Below the pieces are notes generated by a model. The model did not search any database. It was not told the DNA's origin and saw nothing but the letters and a program-made list of their open reading frames with translations. A program made the position numbers and the translations under genes. A DNA stretch of 64,000 nt, taken from assembly GCA_036271875.1 (NCBI GenBank), contig DATAZU010000015.1, forward strand, positions 1 to 64,000, in the 5' to 3' direction. How positions within the stretch are numbered: the stretch's first letter is position 1; every line of letters begins with the position of its first letter. The DNA comes from Galbitalea sp036271875 (GTDB lineage Bacteria > Actinomycetota > Actinomycetes > Actinomycetales > Microbacteriaceae). Below are positions 49,117 to 57,503 of the stretch, piece after piece.

Positions 49117-49781
49117 CCGAATCGGCCAGCCCCAGGAAGCTCACTCCGCAGGAGCGCGCGCGTCGTAAGGCGCGTCGGGCCTGGATCCCCACGGCAATCA
49201 TCGGTGGTCTCATCGTGATCGCGATCATCGTCGCGATCACCGTGCAAAACTCCGGCACCGGCAAGCCCGTTGTGCTGGAACCGGGGGACACGGTCTTCAA
49301 CGCGGCGGGAATTGCGAAGATGCAAAAGGATGCGGACGCGCAGATCGACGTGCGTGGCGTTCGAGCGGCATCCGCCGTGCACCTGCCGGCCAATGGCAAC
49401 TCGAAGTTCGGACCCTTTCCGGGCATCTCGGCCGAGCTGGATCTGGTGGGAGTACACGGCACCATTCAGTCTCTCTTCGTCGACTCCTTTCGCGTGATCA
49501 CGAAGAACGACAGCATCGCGAAAATCACGACGACTGCGCAAGAGTTTAGTTTCACGGGAATTCACGACCAGGTCCAGGAGGAGTCGGTCGTTGGCATCAC
49601 GACTACGCAGGTTGCCGCATTCGAAAACGCGATGCCGGTCGGCGCGGGTGGTCCACGCTCGCACTTCCACCTCAAGGTCGGCACGGGCATGGCGCTTGGC
49701 GTCCCAACGACGGTAGCAGTGGCCTGCGACGGGCCAAAGGGTTGCACCGTGACGACGGTCACGACGCTGCAAACACGGTAG
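49113..49781 (+). CDS. Single-span membrane-anchored hypothetical protein
   Basis: 222 residues from a GTG overlapping the gltX stop by 4 nt. A basic N-terminus (PQERARRKARRAW) is followed by one helix (IPTAIIGGLIVIAIIVAITV), then an external domain of about 170 residues with alternating hydrophobic positions (beta-rich) and one Cys pair (VACDGPKGC) near the end. Family not recognised. Coupling to gltX implies shared expression only. Confidence 0.6.
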   Translation: MTESASPRKLTPQERARRKARRAWIPTAIIGGLIVIAIIVAITVQNSGTGKPVVLEPGDTVFNAAGIAKMQKDADAQIDVRGVRAASAVHLPANGNSKFGPFPGISAELDLVGVHGTIQSLFVDSFRVITKNDSIAKITTTAQEFSFTGIHDQVQEESVVGITTTQVAAFENAMPVGAGGPRSHFHLKVGTGMALGVPTTVAVACDGPKGCTVTTVTTLQTR

Positions 49782-49803
49782 CGTCGGTCGCTAGGCTCGA
49801 TGG

Positions 49804-50472
49804 GTGACTGAAACGGTAACTCTGGAGCGGCGGGACTCGCTCTTCATCCTGAACCTCGGCGACACCGAAAACCGATTCAATTTCGATTCGATCTCCAGGC
49901 TCATCTCGCTCATCGACGAAGTGGATGCTGCCGCCGGCGACAAAGCGCTCGTTACCGTGGCGACCGGCAAGTTCTGGTCGAACGGCCTCGACCTCGACTG
50001 GATGCAGGCGAACAACATCAACCTGGCCGACCTCGTCATCGCGGGACAGGAACTGTTCGCGCGCATCCTCGAGGCCGCCTATCCGACCGTTGCCGTGATC
50101 CAGGGTCACGCATACGCCGCAGGCGGGATGCTTGCGCTCGCCCACGACGCGCGCTTCATGCGCGAGGACCGCGGCTTCCTCTGCTTCCCCGAGGTCAACA
50201 TCGGGATGATCTTCACGCCCGGCATGCAGGCGCTGCTGGCTTCGAAGCTCACGCCGCAGACCGCACATCAGGCGATGGTGCTCGGCCGCAGGTACACGCC
50301 GTCCGAAGCTGAAGCAGCCGGGATGATCGACGGGACCTTCGCCGAGGATGAGCTTCTCGACCGTTCGCTCGCGTATGCGACATCCCTCGTAGGCAAGGAT
50401 CCCAGGGTTATTCGCGGCATCAAGGAGCAGCTTTACGCGAGCACCCTGTCGCTCCTGCGCACCGCACCCTAG
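49804..50472 (+). CDS. Enoyl-CoA hydratase/isomerase-family (crotonase-fold) protein
   Basis: 222 residues, shorter than the usual 255-260. Oxyanion-hole segments are TGKFWSNGLDLDWM and GHAYAAGGMLALAHDARFM; FPEVNIGMIFTPGM follows. The position of a hydratase catalytic Glu (after NIG) is occupied by Met/Ile, so isomerase (ECI-like) or another activity is as likely as hydration. GTG start 23 nt after the previous gene. Confidence 0.8.
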   Translation: MTETVTLERRDSLFILNLGDTENRFNFDSISRLISLIDEVDAAAGDKALVTVATGKFWSNGLDLDWMQANNINLADLVIAGQELFARILEAAYPTVAVIQGHAYAAGGMLALAHDARFMREDRGFLCFPEVNIGMIFTPGMQALLASKLTPQTAHQAMVLGRRYTPSEAEAAGMIDGTFAEDELLDRSLAYATSLVGKDPRVIRGIKEQLYASTLSLLRTAP

Positions 50473-50539
50473 CTCCATTTGGGAGCATCCCGAGCGGTGC
50501 GTTAGAGTGGCTAGTCGGCTCGGCTTCGGCTTGGCCCAC

Positions 50540-50614
50540 TGGGGTATGGTGTAATTGGCAGCACGAGAGATTCTGATTCTCTTAGTCTTGGTTCGAGTCC
50601 AGGTACCCCAGCCA
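50540..50614 (+). tRNA. tRNA-Gln (anticodon CTG)
   Basis: 75 nt with encoded CCA. The acceptor TGGGGTA pairs with TACCCCA, the anticodon stem AGAGA/TCTCT encloses TTCTGAT with anticodon CTG, and the T-loop is GTTCGAGTC. It follows the gltX region as in mycobacteria and marks the start of the catabolic cluster, so its 3' end may be an island attachment site. Confidence 0.95.
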
Positions 50615-50742
50615 CTAATTCGGCGAGAAGCCGCCGCCGAGCATCCGTCGTGTAGCCCGACTCTAAGCCGACTGCCGGGCTGGTACCCCAAACCCCTCAG
50701 CGAGGCCCGGCGCAATCTCCTTCCGTATGGCTGCGCTCGTCC

Positions 50743-51834
50743 TCAGCGACGATTGAATTCTCTGCTGAACCGTCCTGCGGCTTCGATCAACGCTGGGATT
50801 CCACGCTCGAGAGTCGGCGCGAAGGTATCGCCGGGTCGTTCGCCGTGCAACCAGCGCGTATACATGGCCTCGCAGAAGATCGCGGCCTTCCACAGAGCGA
50901 GGGCCTGATACCAGGGGAGCGCGTCCACGTCGACGGGCAACTGCTCCCGATAGCGGGCGATGAGTTCGTCCTTGCCCGGGTAGCCGGGCTCGCGCGTAAC
51001 GGAGGTGAGCTCCATTGGTGTCGGAGCCGCGTCGGCCGTCGCATAGGTTGCAGTCAGGTAACCCAGGTCGGCGAGCGGGTCCCCGATGGTGGCCAATTCC
51101 CAGTCCAGGATCGCCACGACCGTTGCGGGCGCGTTCGACGCGAACATGAGGTTGCCGATTCTGAAATCGCCGTGCACCACTGATGCGCGCCGACTCTCCG
51201 GGAGGTTTTCGCCCAACCATTGCCCGAGGGTCGTCACCTCGGGAATCTCTCGAGTGGTGTTCTGAGTCCACAGTGAGGAGAAGAGCTTCACCTGTCTGGC
51301 CAGGTAACCATCCGGCCGACCGAACTTCGCGAGCTTGCCGGTTGAGACATCCACCCGGTGCAGATCCACAAGGGTGTCGACCGCAGCGAAGGCCGTTGCC
51401 CTGCGCTGCTCCGGGGAGTCGAGTGGCCGAGGGATGCTGTCGGTGATCACAATCCCGTCCAGGAACCCCATGAGGTAGAAGGGCACGCCGAGCACCGATT
51501 CGTCGTCGCAGGTGGCAATGATCCGGGGCACGGCGACGCCAGCATCCCCGACCAGCCGTTGGATGCGCGCCTCGCGCAGCATGTCATGGGTGGACCGTGG
51601 GTGCGGGGGCCGGGGTCCGCGCCGGAGCACAAGCGACTCCTCGCCCCTCGTGATGCGATAGGTGACGTTGCTCTGCCCGTCCCCAATGCGCTCCCATCCG
51701 ATGTTCCCCGCCCCGATCTCCCGTGAGTCGAGGTATTCGGTGAGCGCGTCGACCACGAGGAGCGGGGGCAGAGGGAGGCGCTCCGCCTCTGCTCCGGTTG
51801 CGACGACTTCGATGCCGTCGGGAATCGCCGTCAC
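50743..51834 (-). CDS. APH-family phosphotransferase (ACAD10/11 N-domain / LvaA-like)
   Basis: 363 residues, protein-kinase-like fold. Early IGDGQSNVTYRITR is the nucleotide loop, SVVHGDFRIGNLMF the catalytic Asp/Asn motif, and AILDWELATIGDPLADLGYL the Mg-binding Asp motif, all as in ACAD10/11 kinase domains and LvaA, which phosphorylate 4-hydroxyacyl-CoA. The GTG at 51834 overlaps the acyl-CoA dehydrogenase stop by 4 nt, so the two are translationally coupled. That coupling supports the 4-hydroxyacyl-CoA role over antibiotic resistance (inference). Confidence 0.82.
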   Translation of the reverse strand: MTAIPDGIEVVATGAEAERLPLPPLLVVDALTEYLDSREIGAGNIGWERIGDGQSNVTYRITRGEESLVLRRGPRPPHPRSTHDMLREARIQRLVGDAGVAVPRIIATCDDESVLGVPFYLMGFLDGIVITDSIPRPLDSPEQRRATAFAAVDTLVDLHRVDVSTGKLAKFGRPDGYLARQVKLFSSLWTQNTTREIPEVTTLGQWLGENLPESRRASVVHGDFRIGNLMFASNAPATVVAILDWELATIGDPLADLGYLTATYATADAAPTPMELTSVTREPGYPGKDELIARYREQLPVDVDALPWYQALALWKAAIFCEAMYTRWLHGERPGDTFAPTLERGIPALIEAAGRFSREFNRR

Positions 51835-53033
51835 TGGCCACTGTCCGTTACGTCGTCGAGCCGCGGCGCGCCACTCCCGACGACCCTCGCGCGATCGGCG
51901 GATGCACGCCGCGCGATCGCCCACTTATGGGTCTCGGTCGAGCCGTCGTAAATGCGGAACGGCCTCACCTCGTTGAGGTACTGCGACAGCGGCAGATTGT
52001 CGGAGACGCCATCGGCGCCGCAGATCTGGATCGCGCGATCGATAACGCGGTAGATGGCCTCCGAGCAGTGCACCTTCGCCACCGATGAAAGCGCCGCGCC
52101 CGCCCGCGCATCGACTGCGAGGAGATTAGCCGTCTTCGTGATGATCGCATCGGAAGTCTCGATGTCGATCACCGACTGGGCGATGAGTTCCTGCGCGAGG
52201 CCAAGATCCTTGATTTTGGCACCGAAGATGCTGCGCGATTCCGCGCGATCCAAGGCGATGTCGAGAGAGCGCCTCGCTAGGCCGAGCCAGCGCATGCAGT
52301 GCGTCAGTCGGGCCGGCCCGAGTCGAGCCTGAGCATAGCGAAAGCCGAGGCCGACCTCGCCGAGCACCGCGTCGTCCGAGACCAGGCAGTCCTCGAAGAA
52401 GAGGTGCGGGTGCCCGCCGTCGATAGCCCGGTCGATCGTGTGGATGTGGTGGCCGAGTCGGACGCCCGGCGTGTCCATATCGACCAGGAACATCGTCGCG
52501 CCATCAGGGTCCTCGGTGCGCGCCATCACAATCGCGAAGTCCGCCCCATCCGCACCGCTGATGAATCGCTTGTGGCCGTTGATCCGCCACCCGCCGTCAC
52601 TTCGCACCGCAGCGGTCGACAGAGCGGCCGGGTCTGATCCCGCGCCGGGATGCGGCTCGGTCATCGCGAAGCACGAGCGAATGTCGCCCGCCGCAAGCGG
52701 CAGCAGGTAGCGCTGCTGTTGATCCGGCGTTGCGACCAACTCCAGCAGATGCATGTTGCCCTCGTCCGGCGCCATGCAGTTGAGTGCCGACGGTCCGATC
52801 GGCGAATATCCGATCTCCTGGAAAATGACCGGCCAATCCTGGATTCCGAGGCCCAGGCCGCCGAACTCGGTGGCAACGTGTGGCGCGAACACACCTGCGA
52901 CCGTCGCCTCGCGTTGCAGCCGGTCGCGAATCGCTCGCTCGAGCCGTTCTCCCGGTTTCGGCTCGGCCGGGAGAACCGTCCCGCGGATGAAGTCGCGCGT
53001 CCGAGTTCTCAGGTCTTCGAGTGCAGTTGTCAT
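51831..53033 (-). CDS. Acyl-CoA dehydrogenase-family flavoprotein, ACAD10/11 or LvaC-like
   Basis: 400 residues. FAD/substrate motifs: CFAMTEPHPGAGSDPAAL, INGHKRFISGADGADFAIVM, and near the end RIYDGSTETHKWAIAR, where ACAD10/11-type proteins have a DG..E.H pattern. In LvaC and ACAD11 the enzyme eliminates phosphate from a 4-phosphoacyl-CoA rather than oxidising. The ATG at 53033 shares one base with the stop of the upstream SDR gene and overlaps the kinase gene downstream, making a tight three-gene operon. Confidence 0.82.
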   Translation of the reverse strand: MTTALEDLRTRTRDFIRGTVLPAEPKPGERLERAIRDRLQREATVAGVFAPHVATEFGGLGLGIQDWPVIFQEIGYSPIGPSALNCMAPDEGNMHLLELVATPDQQQRYLLPLAAGDIRSCFAMTEPHPGAGSDPAALSTAAVRSDGGWRINGHKRFISGADGADFAIVMARTEDPDGATMFLVDMDTPGVRLGHHIHTIDRAIDGGHPHLFFEDCLVSDDAVLGEVGLGFRYAQARLGPARLTHCMRWLGLARRSLDIALDRAESRSIFGAKIKDLGLAQELIAQSVIDIETSDAIITKTANLLAVDARAGAALSSVAKVHCSEAIYRVIDRAIQICGADGVSDNLPLSQYLNEVRPFRIYDGSTETHKWAIARRASADRARVVGSGAPRLDDVTDSGQ

Positions 53034-53815
53034 TAGGCCGATCTCCCCGCACCGAGTAGTCCGCCATCCAGGGTGATGACCTGTCCGGTGATCCATGCGG
53101 CATCCGATGAGGCCAGGAATGCGACCGTTGCCGCGATGTCCTCCGGCGTTCCGAGGCGGCCGAGGGGGTAGTCCGCAGCGACCTCGTCTTCCCTGCCTTC
53201 GTACAGGGCGCGCGCGAACTGAGTCTTGACTACGGCAGGCGCGACCGCGTTCACCCGTATCTCCGGCCCGAGCTCGACGCCGAGTGTGCGGGCGAGGTGG
53301 GCATTCGCCGCCTTGCTCACCCCGTACCAGCCGATGCCGGGTGATGCCACCTGTCCGGTCACCGAAGAGAGGATGATGACGCTGCCGTGCCGCTCGCGGA
53401 ACTGCAGTTTCGGGTGATGGTAGGCAGCCTGGACCCAGGCGAGCGTGCTGATGACGTTCACCTCGAGCACCTTGCGTGCGCCGTCGAGGTCGAGGTCCAT
53501 CAGGGGGCCGTAGAGCGGATTGATGCCGGCATTGGCCACCACGATGTCGAGTCCGCCGAACTCCGATGCCACGCGGTCGAAGACCTCGGCCCTGTGTACC
53601 TGGTCGTCGGCTTTGCCCGCGACGGCGAGAACAGAACCCTTCGGGAATTCGGCCGCCGCGGCCTCGAGCGCGTCGGCTCTGCGTGCCGTGATTGCCACCC
53701 GAGCGCCTTCGGCGACGAGCCGCCGGGCGATCCCCAGGCCGATTCCGCGGCTGCCACCGGTGACGATGGCGGTCTTATCGGCAAGCCGATGGGGCACGGT
53801 CTCGTCGTCGAGCAT
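53033..53815 (-). CDS. SDR-family oxidoreductase
   Basis: 260 residues, classical SDR: TGGSRGIGLGIARRL, VANAGIN, LSSVTG (Ser), YGVSKAAN (Tyr, Lys), NAVAPAVVKTQFA. It is the first gene of the leftward SDR-ACAD-kinase operon. In the levulinate route an SDR (LvaD) reduces the 4-oxoacyl-CoA to the 4-hydroxyacyl-CoA substrate of the kinase; the same order of functions is available here (inference). The ATG at 53815 is used; the upstream in-frame reading runs into the CoA-transferase gene. Confidence 0.82.
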   Translation of the reverse strand: MLDDETVPHRLADKTAIVTGGSRGIGLGIARRLVAEGARVAITARRADALEAAAAEFPKGSVLAVAGKADDQVHRAEVFDRVASEFGGLDIVVANAGINPLYGPLMDLDLDGARKVLEVNVISTLAWVQAAYHHPKLQFRERHGSVIILSSVTGQVASPGIGWYGVSKAANAHLARTLGVELGPEIRVNAVAPAVVKTQFARALYEGREDEVAADYPLGRLGTPEDIAATVAFLASSDAAWITGQVITLDGGLLGAGRSA

Positions 53816-53849
53816 CCTTGTCCGTCCCCTGCACAGAAATCCGCGGTGG

Positions 53850-53865
53850 CCGAGCGAGCGCTCGG
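53850..53865. promoter_or_regulatory. Near-palindromic operator between the SDR and CoA-transferase genes
   Basis: CCGAGCGAGCGCTCGG: outer six bases on each side are symmetric, the centre is not. It lies in the divergent gap, 34 nt from the SDR start and 62 nt from the CoA-transferase start. It resembles the site at 56121-56136 (both contain CGCTCGGT), which lies next to the cluster's TetR gene. It is probably a TetR site controlling both directions. Confidence 0.55.
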
Positions 53866-53927
53866 TAAGGTAAGTTTGGATGAAGCTGTTGCGGTGTGTC
53901 AACACGGGACCGATGGAGGTAACGGCA

Positions 53928-54704
53928 ATGGTCATGGACAAGGCCGTCTCAAGTGCGCTGGATGCCGTTCGCGACATCCCCAATGGCGCTTCGATCGCCG
54001 TGGGAGGCTTCGGCCTCTGCGGCAATCCCATGGCTCTCATCGAGGCGATCCTTGAACTCGGCACCACAGACCTGTCAATCGTGAGTAACAACTGCGGTGT
54101 TGACGACTGGGGCTTGGGAGTCCTTCTCGCCGCGCATCGCATCACGAAGATGACCTCGTCATACGTCGGCGAGAACAAGGAGTTCGAACGACAGTTCTTC
54201 GCGGGCGAACTGGAGGTCGAGCTGACCCCGCAGGGCACGCTCGCCGAGCGCCTCCGCGCGGGCGGATCGGGGATCGCCGGCTTTTTCACCCGCACCGGCA
54301 TGGGTACCCAGGTCGAGGAGGGCGGCCTTCCGCGTCGCTACGACCGCAGCGGAGGCGTAGCAATTGAGTCGCCGAAGAAAGAGATCCACGACTTCATCGT
54401 GGGTGGAAAGCCGGCGACCTACCTGCTGGAAGAGGCGATCGTCACCGACTTCGCGCTCGTGCACGCAAAGATCGGCGATCGCCACGGGAACCTCGTCTTC
54501 AATAAATCGGCGCGCAACTTCAATCCGCTCGCCGCGATGTGCGGCACGATCTGCATCGCCCAGGTCGAGCAACTCGTCGAACCCGGTGAGATTGATCCCG
54601 ACCTGGTGCACTTGCCAGGAGTCTTCGTGCACCGGGTTCTCGAGGTTGGCTCGGACATCGAAAAACCAATCGAGCGGCGAACCGTGCGCCAGGAAGGGAT
54701 GTGA
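53928..54704 (+). CDS. 3-oxoacid CoA-transferase-like, subunit A
   Basis: 258 residues, class I CoA-transferase alpha subunit. The oxyanion/CoA loop GGFGLCGNPMALI, the segment SNNCGVDDWGLGVLL and GFFTRTGMGTQVEEGGLPR are family signatures. It swaps CoA from a donor such as succinyl-CoA onto a carboxylic acid. The ATG at 53928 has a perfect GGAGGT 7 nt upstream; in-frame starts at 53880 lack one. It is one base from subunit B. The substrate in this cluster is unknown. Confidence 0.88.
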   Translation: MVMDKAVSSALDAVRDIPNGASIAVGGFGLCGNPMALIEAILELGTTDLSIVSNNCGVDDWGLGVLLAAHRITKMTSSYVGENKEFERQFFAGELEVELTPQGTLAERLRAGGSGIAGFFTRTGMGTQVEEGGLPRRYDRSGGVAIESPKKEIHDFIVGGKPATYLLEEAIVTDFALVHAKIGDRHGNLVFNKSARNFNPLAAMCGTICIAQVEQLVEPGEIDPDLVHLPGVFVHRVLEVGSDIEKPIERRTVRQEGM

Positions 54705-54705
54705 G

Positions 54706-55338
54706 ATGGCTCTCACTCGCAATGAAATGGCGGCGCGCGCCGCGCTCGAACTCGAAAACGGAGCGTACGTGAATCTCGGCATCGGAGTACCGACCCTCGT
54801 GTCGAACTACGTCCCGGAGGGGATGACGGTCACGCTGCAGTCCGAGAATGGATTCCTCGGAGTTGGCCCGTACCCCGCCGAGAACGAGGTGGATCCGGAC
54901 CTCATCAACGCGGGTAAAGAGACGGTGACGCTCAATCCGGGCGCGTCATTCTGCGATTCCGCGACCAGTTTCGGCATGATCAGAGCCGGCAAGATCTCGC
55001 TCGCGATCCTCGGCGGGATGCAGGTTTCGGCGGGGGGAGACCTGGCCAACTGGATGGTTCCGGGCAAAATGGTGAAGGGTCCTGGCGGTGCCATGGACCT
55101 CGTCTATGGCGCGGGCAGAGTCGTGGTGGTCATGGACCATCAGTCCAAAGATGGATCACCGAAGATCCTGACCTCCTGCACGCTGCCATTGACCGGCAAG
55201 GGAGTCGTCGACCGCATCATCACCGATTTGGCTGTGATCGACGTGACGCCGAACGGTCTCGTGCTGGTCGAACTGGCGCCCGGCGTCACCGCGGAGCAGG
55301 TTGAGGCCGCCACGGGCGCCCCTCTCGCTCGCTCTTAG
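54706..55338 (+). CDS. 3-oxoacid CoA-transferase-like, subunit B
   Basis: 210 residues, class I CoA-transferase beta subunit with the catalytic Glu in TLQSENGFLGVGPYP (SENG motif), plus NLGIGVPTLVSNYVP and GGAMDLVYGAGRVVVVMDHQ. With subunit A it makes the active enzyme that would activate the imported acid. It ends convergently with the TetR gene, overlapping by 4 nt. Confidence 0.9.
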   Translation: MALTRNEMAARAALELENGAYVNLGIGVPTLVSNYVPEGMTVTLQSENGFLGVGPYPAENEVDPDLINAGKETVTLNPGASFCDSATSFGMIRAGKISLAILGGMQVSAGGDLANWMVPGKMVKGPGGAMDLVYGAGRVVVVMDHQSKDGSPKILTSCTLPLTGKGVVDRIITDLAVIDVTPNGLVLVELAPGVTAEQVEAATGAPLARS

Positions 55339-55961
55339 CGCGGGCGTGCCCCGTCGAGGTAGATGTCGCCGAAAAAGTTCGCGATCTCCCGCACCGATCT
55401 CTCGCGGTTCGGGTCGAACCAGAAGATGGTCCAGTTGAGCAGGTTCAGGAGGGCAAGGGTCAGATAGCGCGCCGGAATATCGTCGCGGATGAGCCCCTTC
55501 CCCTGGCCCTCGGTGATCGTCATGCGAAACAGGGCCGCGTGCCGATCACGCTCTTGCCGGACTTCGGCCTGCCGATCCGCCGACAGCTTTCCGAATTCCG
55601 CGAGCATCGTGGCGTGCATGTCCCGATCGACAAGAGCAGCATCCAGGTGGGCGTCAATCATGGCCTGCAGTCGAGACTCCAGCGGAGCTGCGGCCATCGC
55701 CTGCTCCACTGCCTCCTGGATGTGGGCGAGGCTGACGGTGCAGATCGAAAAGAGCAGATCTTCCTTGCCACGGATGTGGTGGTAGAGGGATGCCTTCTGG
55801 ATGCCGAGCGCCTCGGACAGCTCACGAGTCGACGTCGCGTTGTAGCCCTGCGTGCGGAAAAGTTTGGCGGCGGCCTCGAGAAGTTCCTCTCGAGTCACCT
55901 GTCCGGCGCGACCGCGGGTTGGCGCGGTGGCCTCGCTATCGGACGCAGGCAGGTTATTCAT
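55335..55961 (-). CDS. TetR-family transcriptional regulator
   Basis: 208 residues. The HTH (about 20-65) reads EELLEAAAKLFRTQGYNATSTRELSEALGIQKASLYHHIRGKEDLL; a helical C-terminal ligand domain follows, ending NFFGDIYLDGARPR. It resembles acyl-CoA-responsive regulators of fatty-acid and sterol degradation (general resemblance only). The ATG at 55961 has GAGG at good spacing; ATGs at 55976 and 55973 are alternatives. It is divergent from the dehydratase operon, with an operator-like site between. Confidence 0.85.
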   Translation of the reverse strand: MNNLPASDSEATAPTRGRAGQVTREELLEAAAKLFRTQGYNATSTRELSEALGIQKASLYHHIRGKEDLLFSICTVSLAHIQEAVEQAMAAAPLESRLQAMIDAHLDAALVDRDMHATMLAEFGKLSADRQAEVRQERDRHAALFRMTITEGQGKGLIRDDIPARYLTLALLNLLNWTIFWFDPNRERSVREIANFFGDIYLDGARPR

Positions 55962-56120
55962 GGCGGGCCTCATCATATAACCCGCCCCACGCGTGCGCAC
56001 GAACGCCCGGTTGGTTTGGGTAGCTCTCTACGGAAACTGTTCGGACGATATTAGCCCCAACATCGTCGGGCTTTGGCCGCTATTGACACGGTCGACCGGG
56101 GTAATTTACGATGAGACCGT

Positions 56121-56136
56121 CCGACCGCTCGGTCGG
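56121..56136. promoter_or_regulatory. Operator-like palindrome upstream of the dehydratase operon
   Basis: CCGACCGCTCGGTCGG: seven bases on each side are symmetric around a CT centre. It lies 28 nt before the GGAGGA-led small ORF at 56164 and between the divergent TetR and dehydratase genes. It shares CGCTCGGT with 53850-53865, so one TetR protein may control all four transcripts of the cluster (inference). Confidence 0.6.
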
Positions 56137-56163
56137 GTAAATCAGCCGTGCAGGAGGACGTTG

Positions 56164-56316
56164 ATGTCCGTCACCGACAATCGACCCGAAGTGGGACCGT
56201 TCCCCTGCTCGTTCGTCGCTGGCCGTGCCGTTCTCCCCGAAGCGGCGAATCCCCAGATCTCCGCGGCGGGAAAGTACACCTTCCGCGAATACACAGCCTT
56301 CAGCGAATCGGAGTAG
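56164..56316 (+). CDS. Small ORF, 50 residues, unknown function
   Basis: ATG preceded by an ideal AGGAGGA at 5 nt. The product begins MSVTDNRPEVGPFPCSFVAG and ends KYTFREYTAFSESE; it has one Cys and no membrane segment. It stops 2 nt before the GTG of the two-domain dehydratase, so it is the first gene of that operon. I recognise no family. It is probably a true small subunit or accessory protein, or else a translated leader. Confidence 0.6.
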   Translation: MSVTDNRPEVGPFPCSFVAGRAVLPEAANPQISAAGKYTFREYTAFSESE

Positions 56317-56318
56317 AC

Positions 56319-57470
56319 GTGCAGTCCAGCTTTGCCACAAACGCCACCATCAATCAGGAAATGATCGATGAGGCGAAGGCCCTCATCGGCAAGGACCTGA
56401 TCGTCTACCAGTACAACGAGTTTGCGTCATACGACACGATCCGGCACTACGCGTACGGAATCGGCGACGACAACCCGCTGTGGGCCGACGAAGCGTATGC
56501 CGCGAAGACGAAGCACAAGACGCAACTGGCTCCGCCCCTGTTCCTGATCAGCATCATGCCGTCGAGCATTTCTCCCGGATTCCCGGGCCTCCAGCCTCTC
56601 AAGGTCGGAGACAAGTGGACCTGGTATCGGCCCATTCGCCAGGGCGATCGCATCAAGGCAAAAGCCAAGCTGACCGGAGTCGAGGAGATCGAGGGCAGGG
56701 CCGGCGGCCACATGATCCGCGAGTACGGTCAGATCGAATACCGCACGGTCGAAGGCGAGCTGCTCGCCTCGGTCGATACCACTCATATCCGGGTAATGCG
56801 ACCGGGTTCCGAGGGTGGCGGCCTCAAGTACGCGCCCCAGGAGCCACGGGAGTACACGGTCGAGGAGCTCAAGAAGATCGAGGACGACATCTTCGCCGAG
56901 GAGCTGCGCGGAGCCGTGCCGCGGTACTGGGAAGACGTCGAGGTCGGCGATGAGCTGACGCCGGTCGTCAAGGGGCCGCTCGACCAGATCACCATGACCT
57001 GCTACTACGCGGGTGCGATTGGGACTCCCGGCTATCGGGCATCCGAGTTGCGGTGGAAGCAGTGGCGGCTGGCGAACGAGCATCCGGAGCAGATGCCGGG
57101 CAACTACCCGGCGGACTACTTCCAGGAGCGCGTCCTGCCGAGCCTTGGGCATCAGAACGCTGACGTTGCGCACGACATCGGTATGCCTGGTGCCTATGAC
57201 AACGGCCACCAGCGCATGGCCTGGATGGTCCACTGCGTCACGAACTGGATGGGAGACGACGGGTTCCTTCGCGAACTGGACATCCAGCTGCGCAAGCCCA
57301 ACATCTTCGGCAACACCACGTGGTGCAGCGGACGAGTCACGGAGAAATTCGTCGACGCAGATGCACACTGCGTGCGCGTCGAGCTTTCCGGAATCAATCA
57401 AGACCAGGAAGTAAACACGACGGCAACCGCCGTCATCGTGCTGCCATCCCGAGCAGACACGGCCGAGTAA
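56319..57470 (+). CDS. Two-hotdog-domain acyl-CoA dehydratase (FAS1-like/MaoC family)
   Basis: 383 residues from a GTG. The N-terminal FAS1-like dehydratase domain (about 10-165) includes NEFASYDTIRHYAYGIGDDNPLW; the C-terminal half (about 190-375) has RYWEDVEVGDELTPV, MTCYYAGAIG and HDIGMPGAYDNGHQRMAW, where the hydratase Asp-His pair is expected. It would hydrate an enoyl-CoA or dehydrate a hydroxyacyl-CoA. Larger-than-usual separation of the domains suggests a specialised substrate. First large gene before the Liv transport genes, 33 nt upstream. Confidence 0.8.
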   Translation: MQSSFATNATINQEMIDEAKALIGKDLIVYQYNEFASYDTIRHYAYGIGDDNPLWADEAYAAKTKHKTQLAPPLFLISIMPSSISPGFPGLQPLKVGDKWTWYRPIRQGDRIKAKAKLTGVEEIEGRAGGHMIREYGQIEYRTVEGELLASVDTTHIRVMRPGSEGGGLKYAPQEPREYTVEELKKIEDDIFAEELRGAVPRYWEDVEVGDELTPVVKGPLDQITMTCYYAGAIGTPGYRASELRWKQWRLANEHPEQMPGNYPADYFQERVLPSLGHQNADVAHDIGMPGAYDNGHQRMAWMVHCVTNWMGDDGFLRELDIQLRKPNIFGNTTWCSGRVTEKFVDADAHCVRVELSGINQDQEVNTTATAVIVLPSRADTAE

Positions 57471-57503
57471 CACAGCTAACACTCAATGGAGAGGCAGAAG
57501 TAG

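Noticed and set aside
56148..56318. Upstream extension of the two-hotdog dehydratase
   Set aside because: The in-frame extension overlaps the AGGAGGA-led 50-residue ORF and has Arg-rich, non-domain sequence; the GTG at 56319 gives a normal N-terminus.
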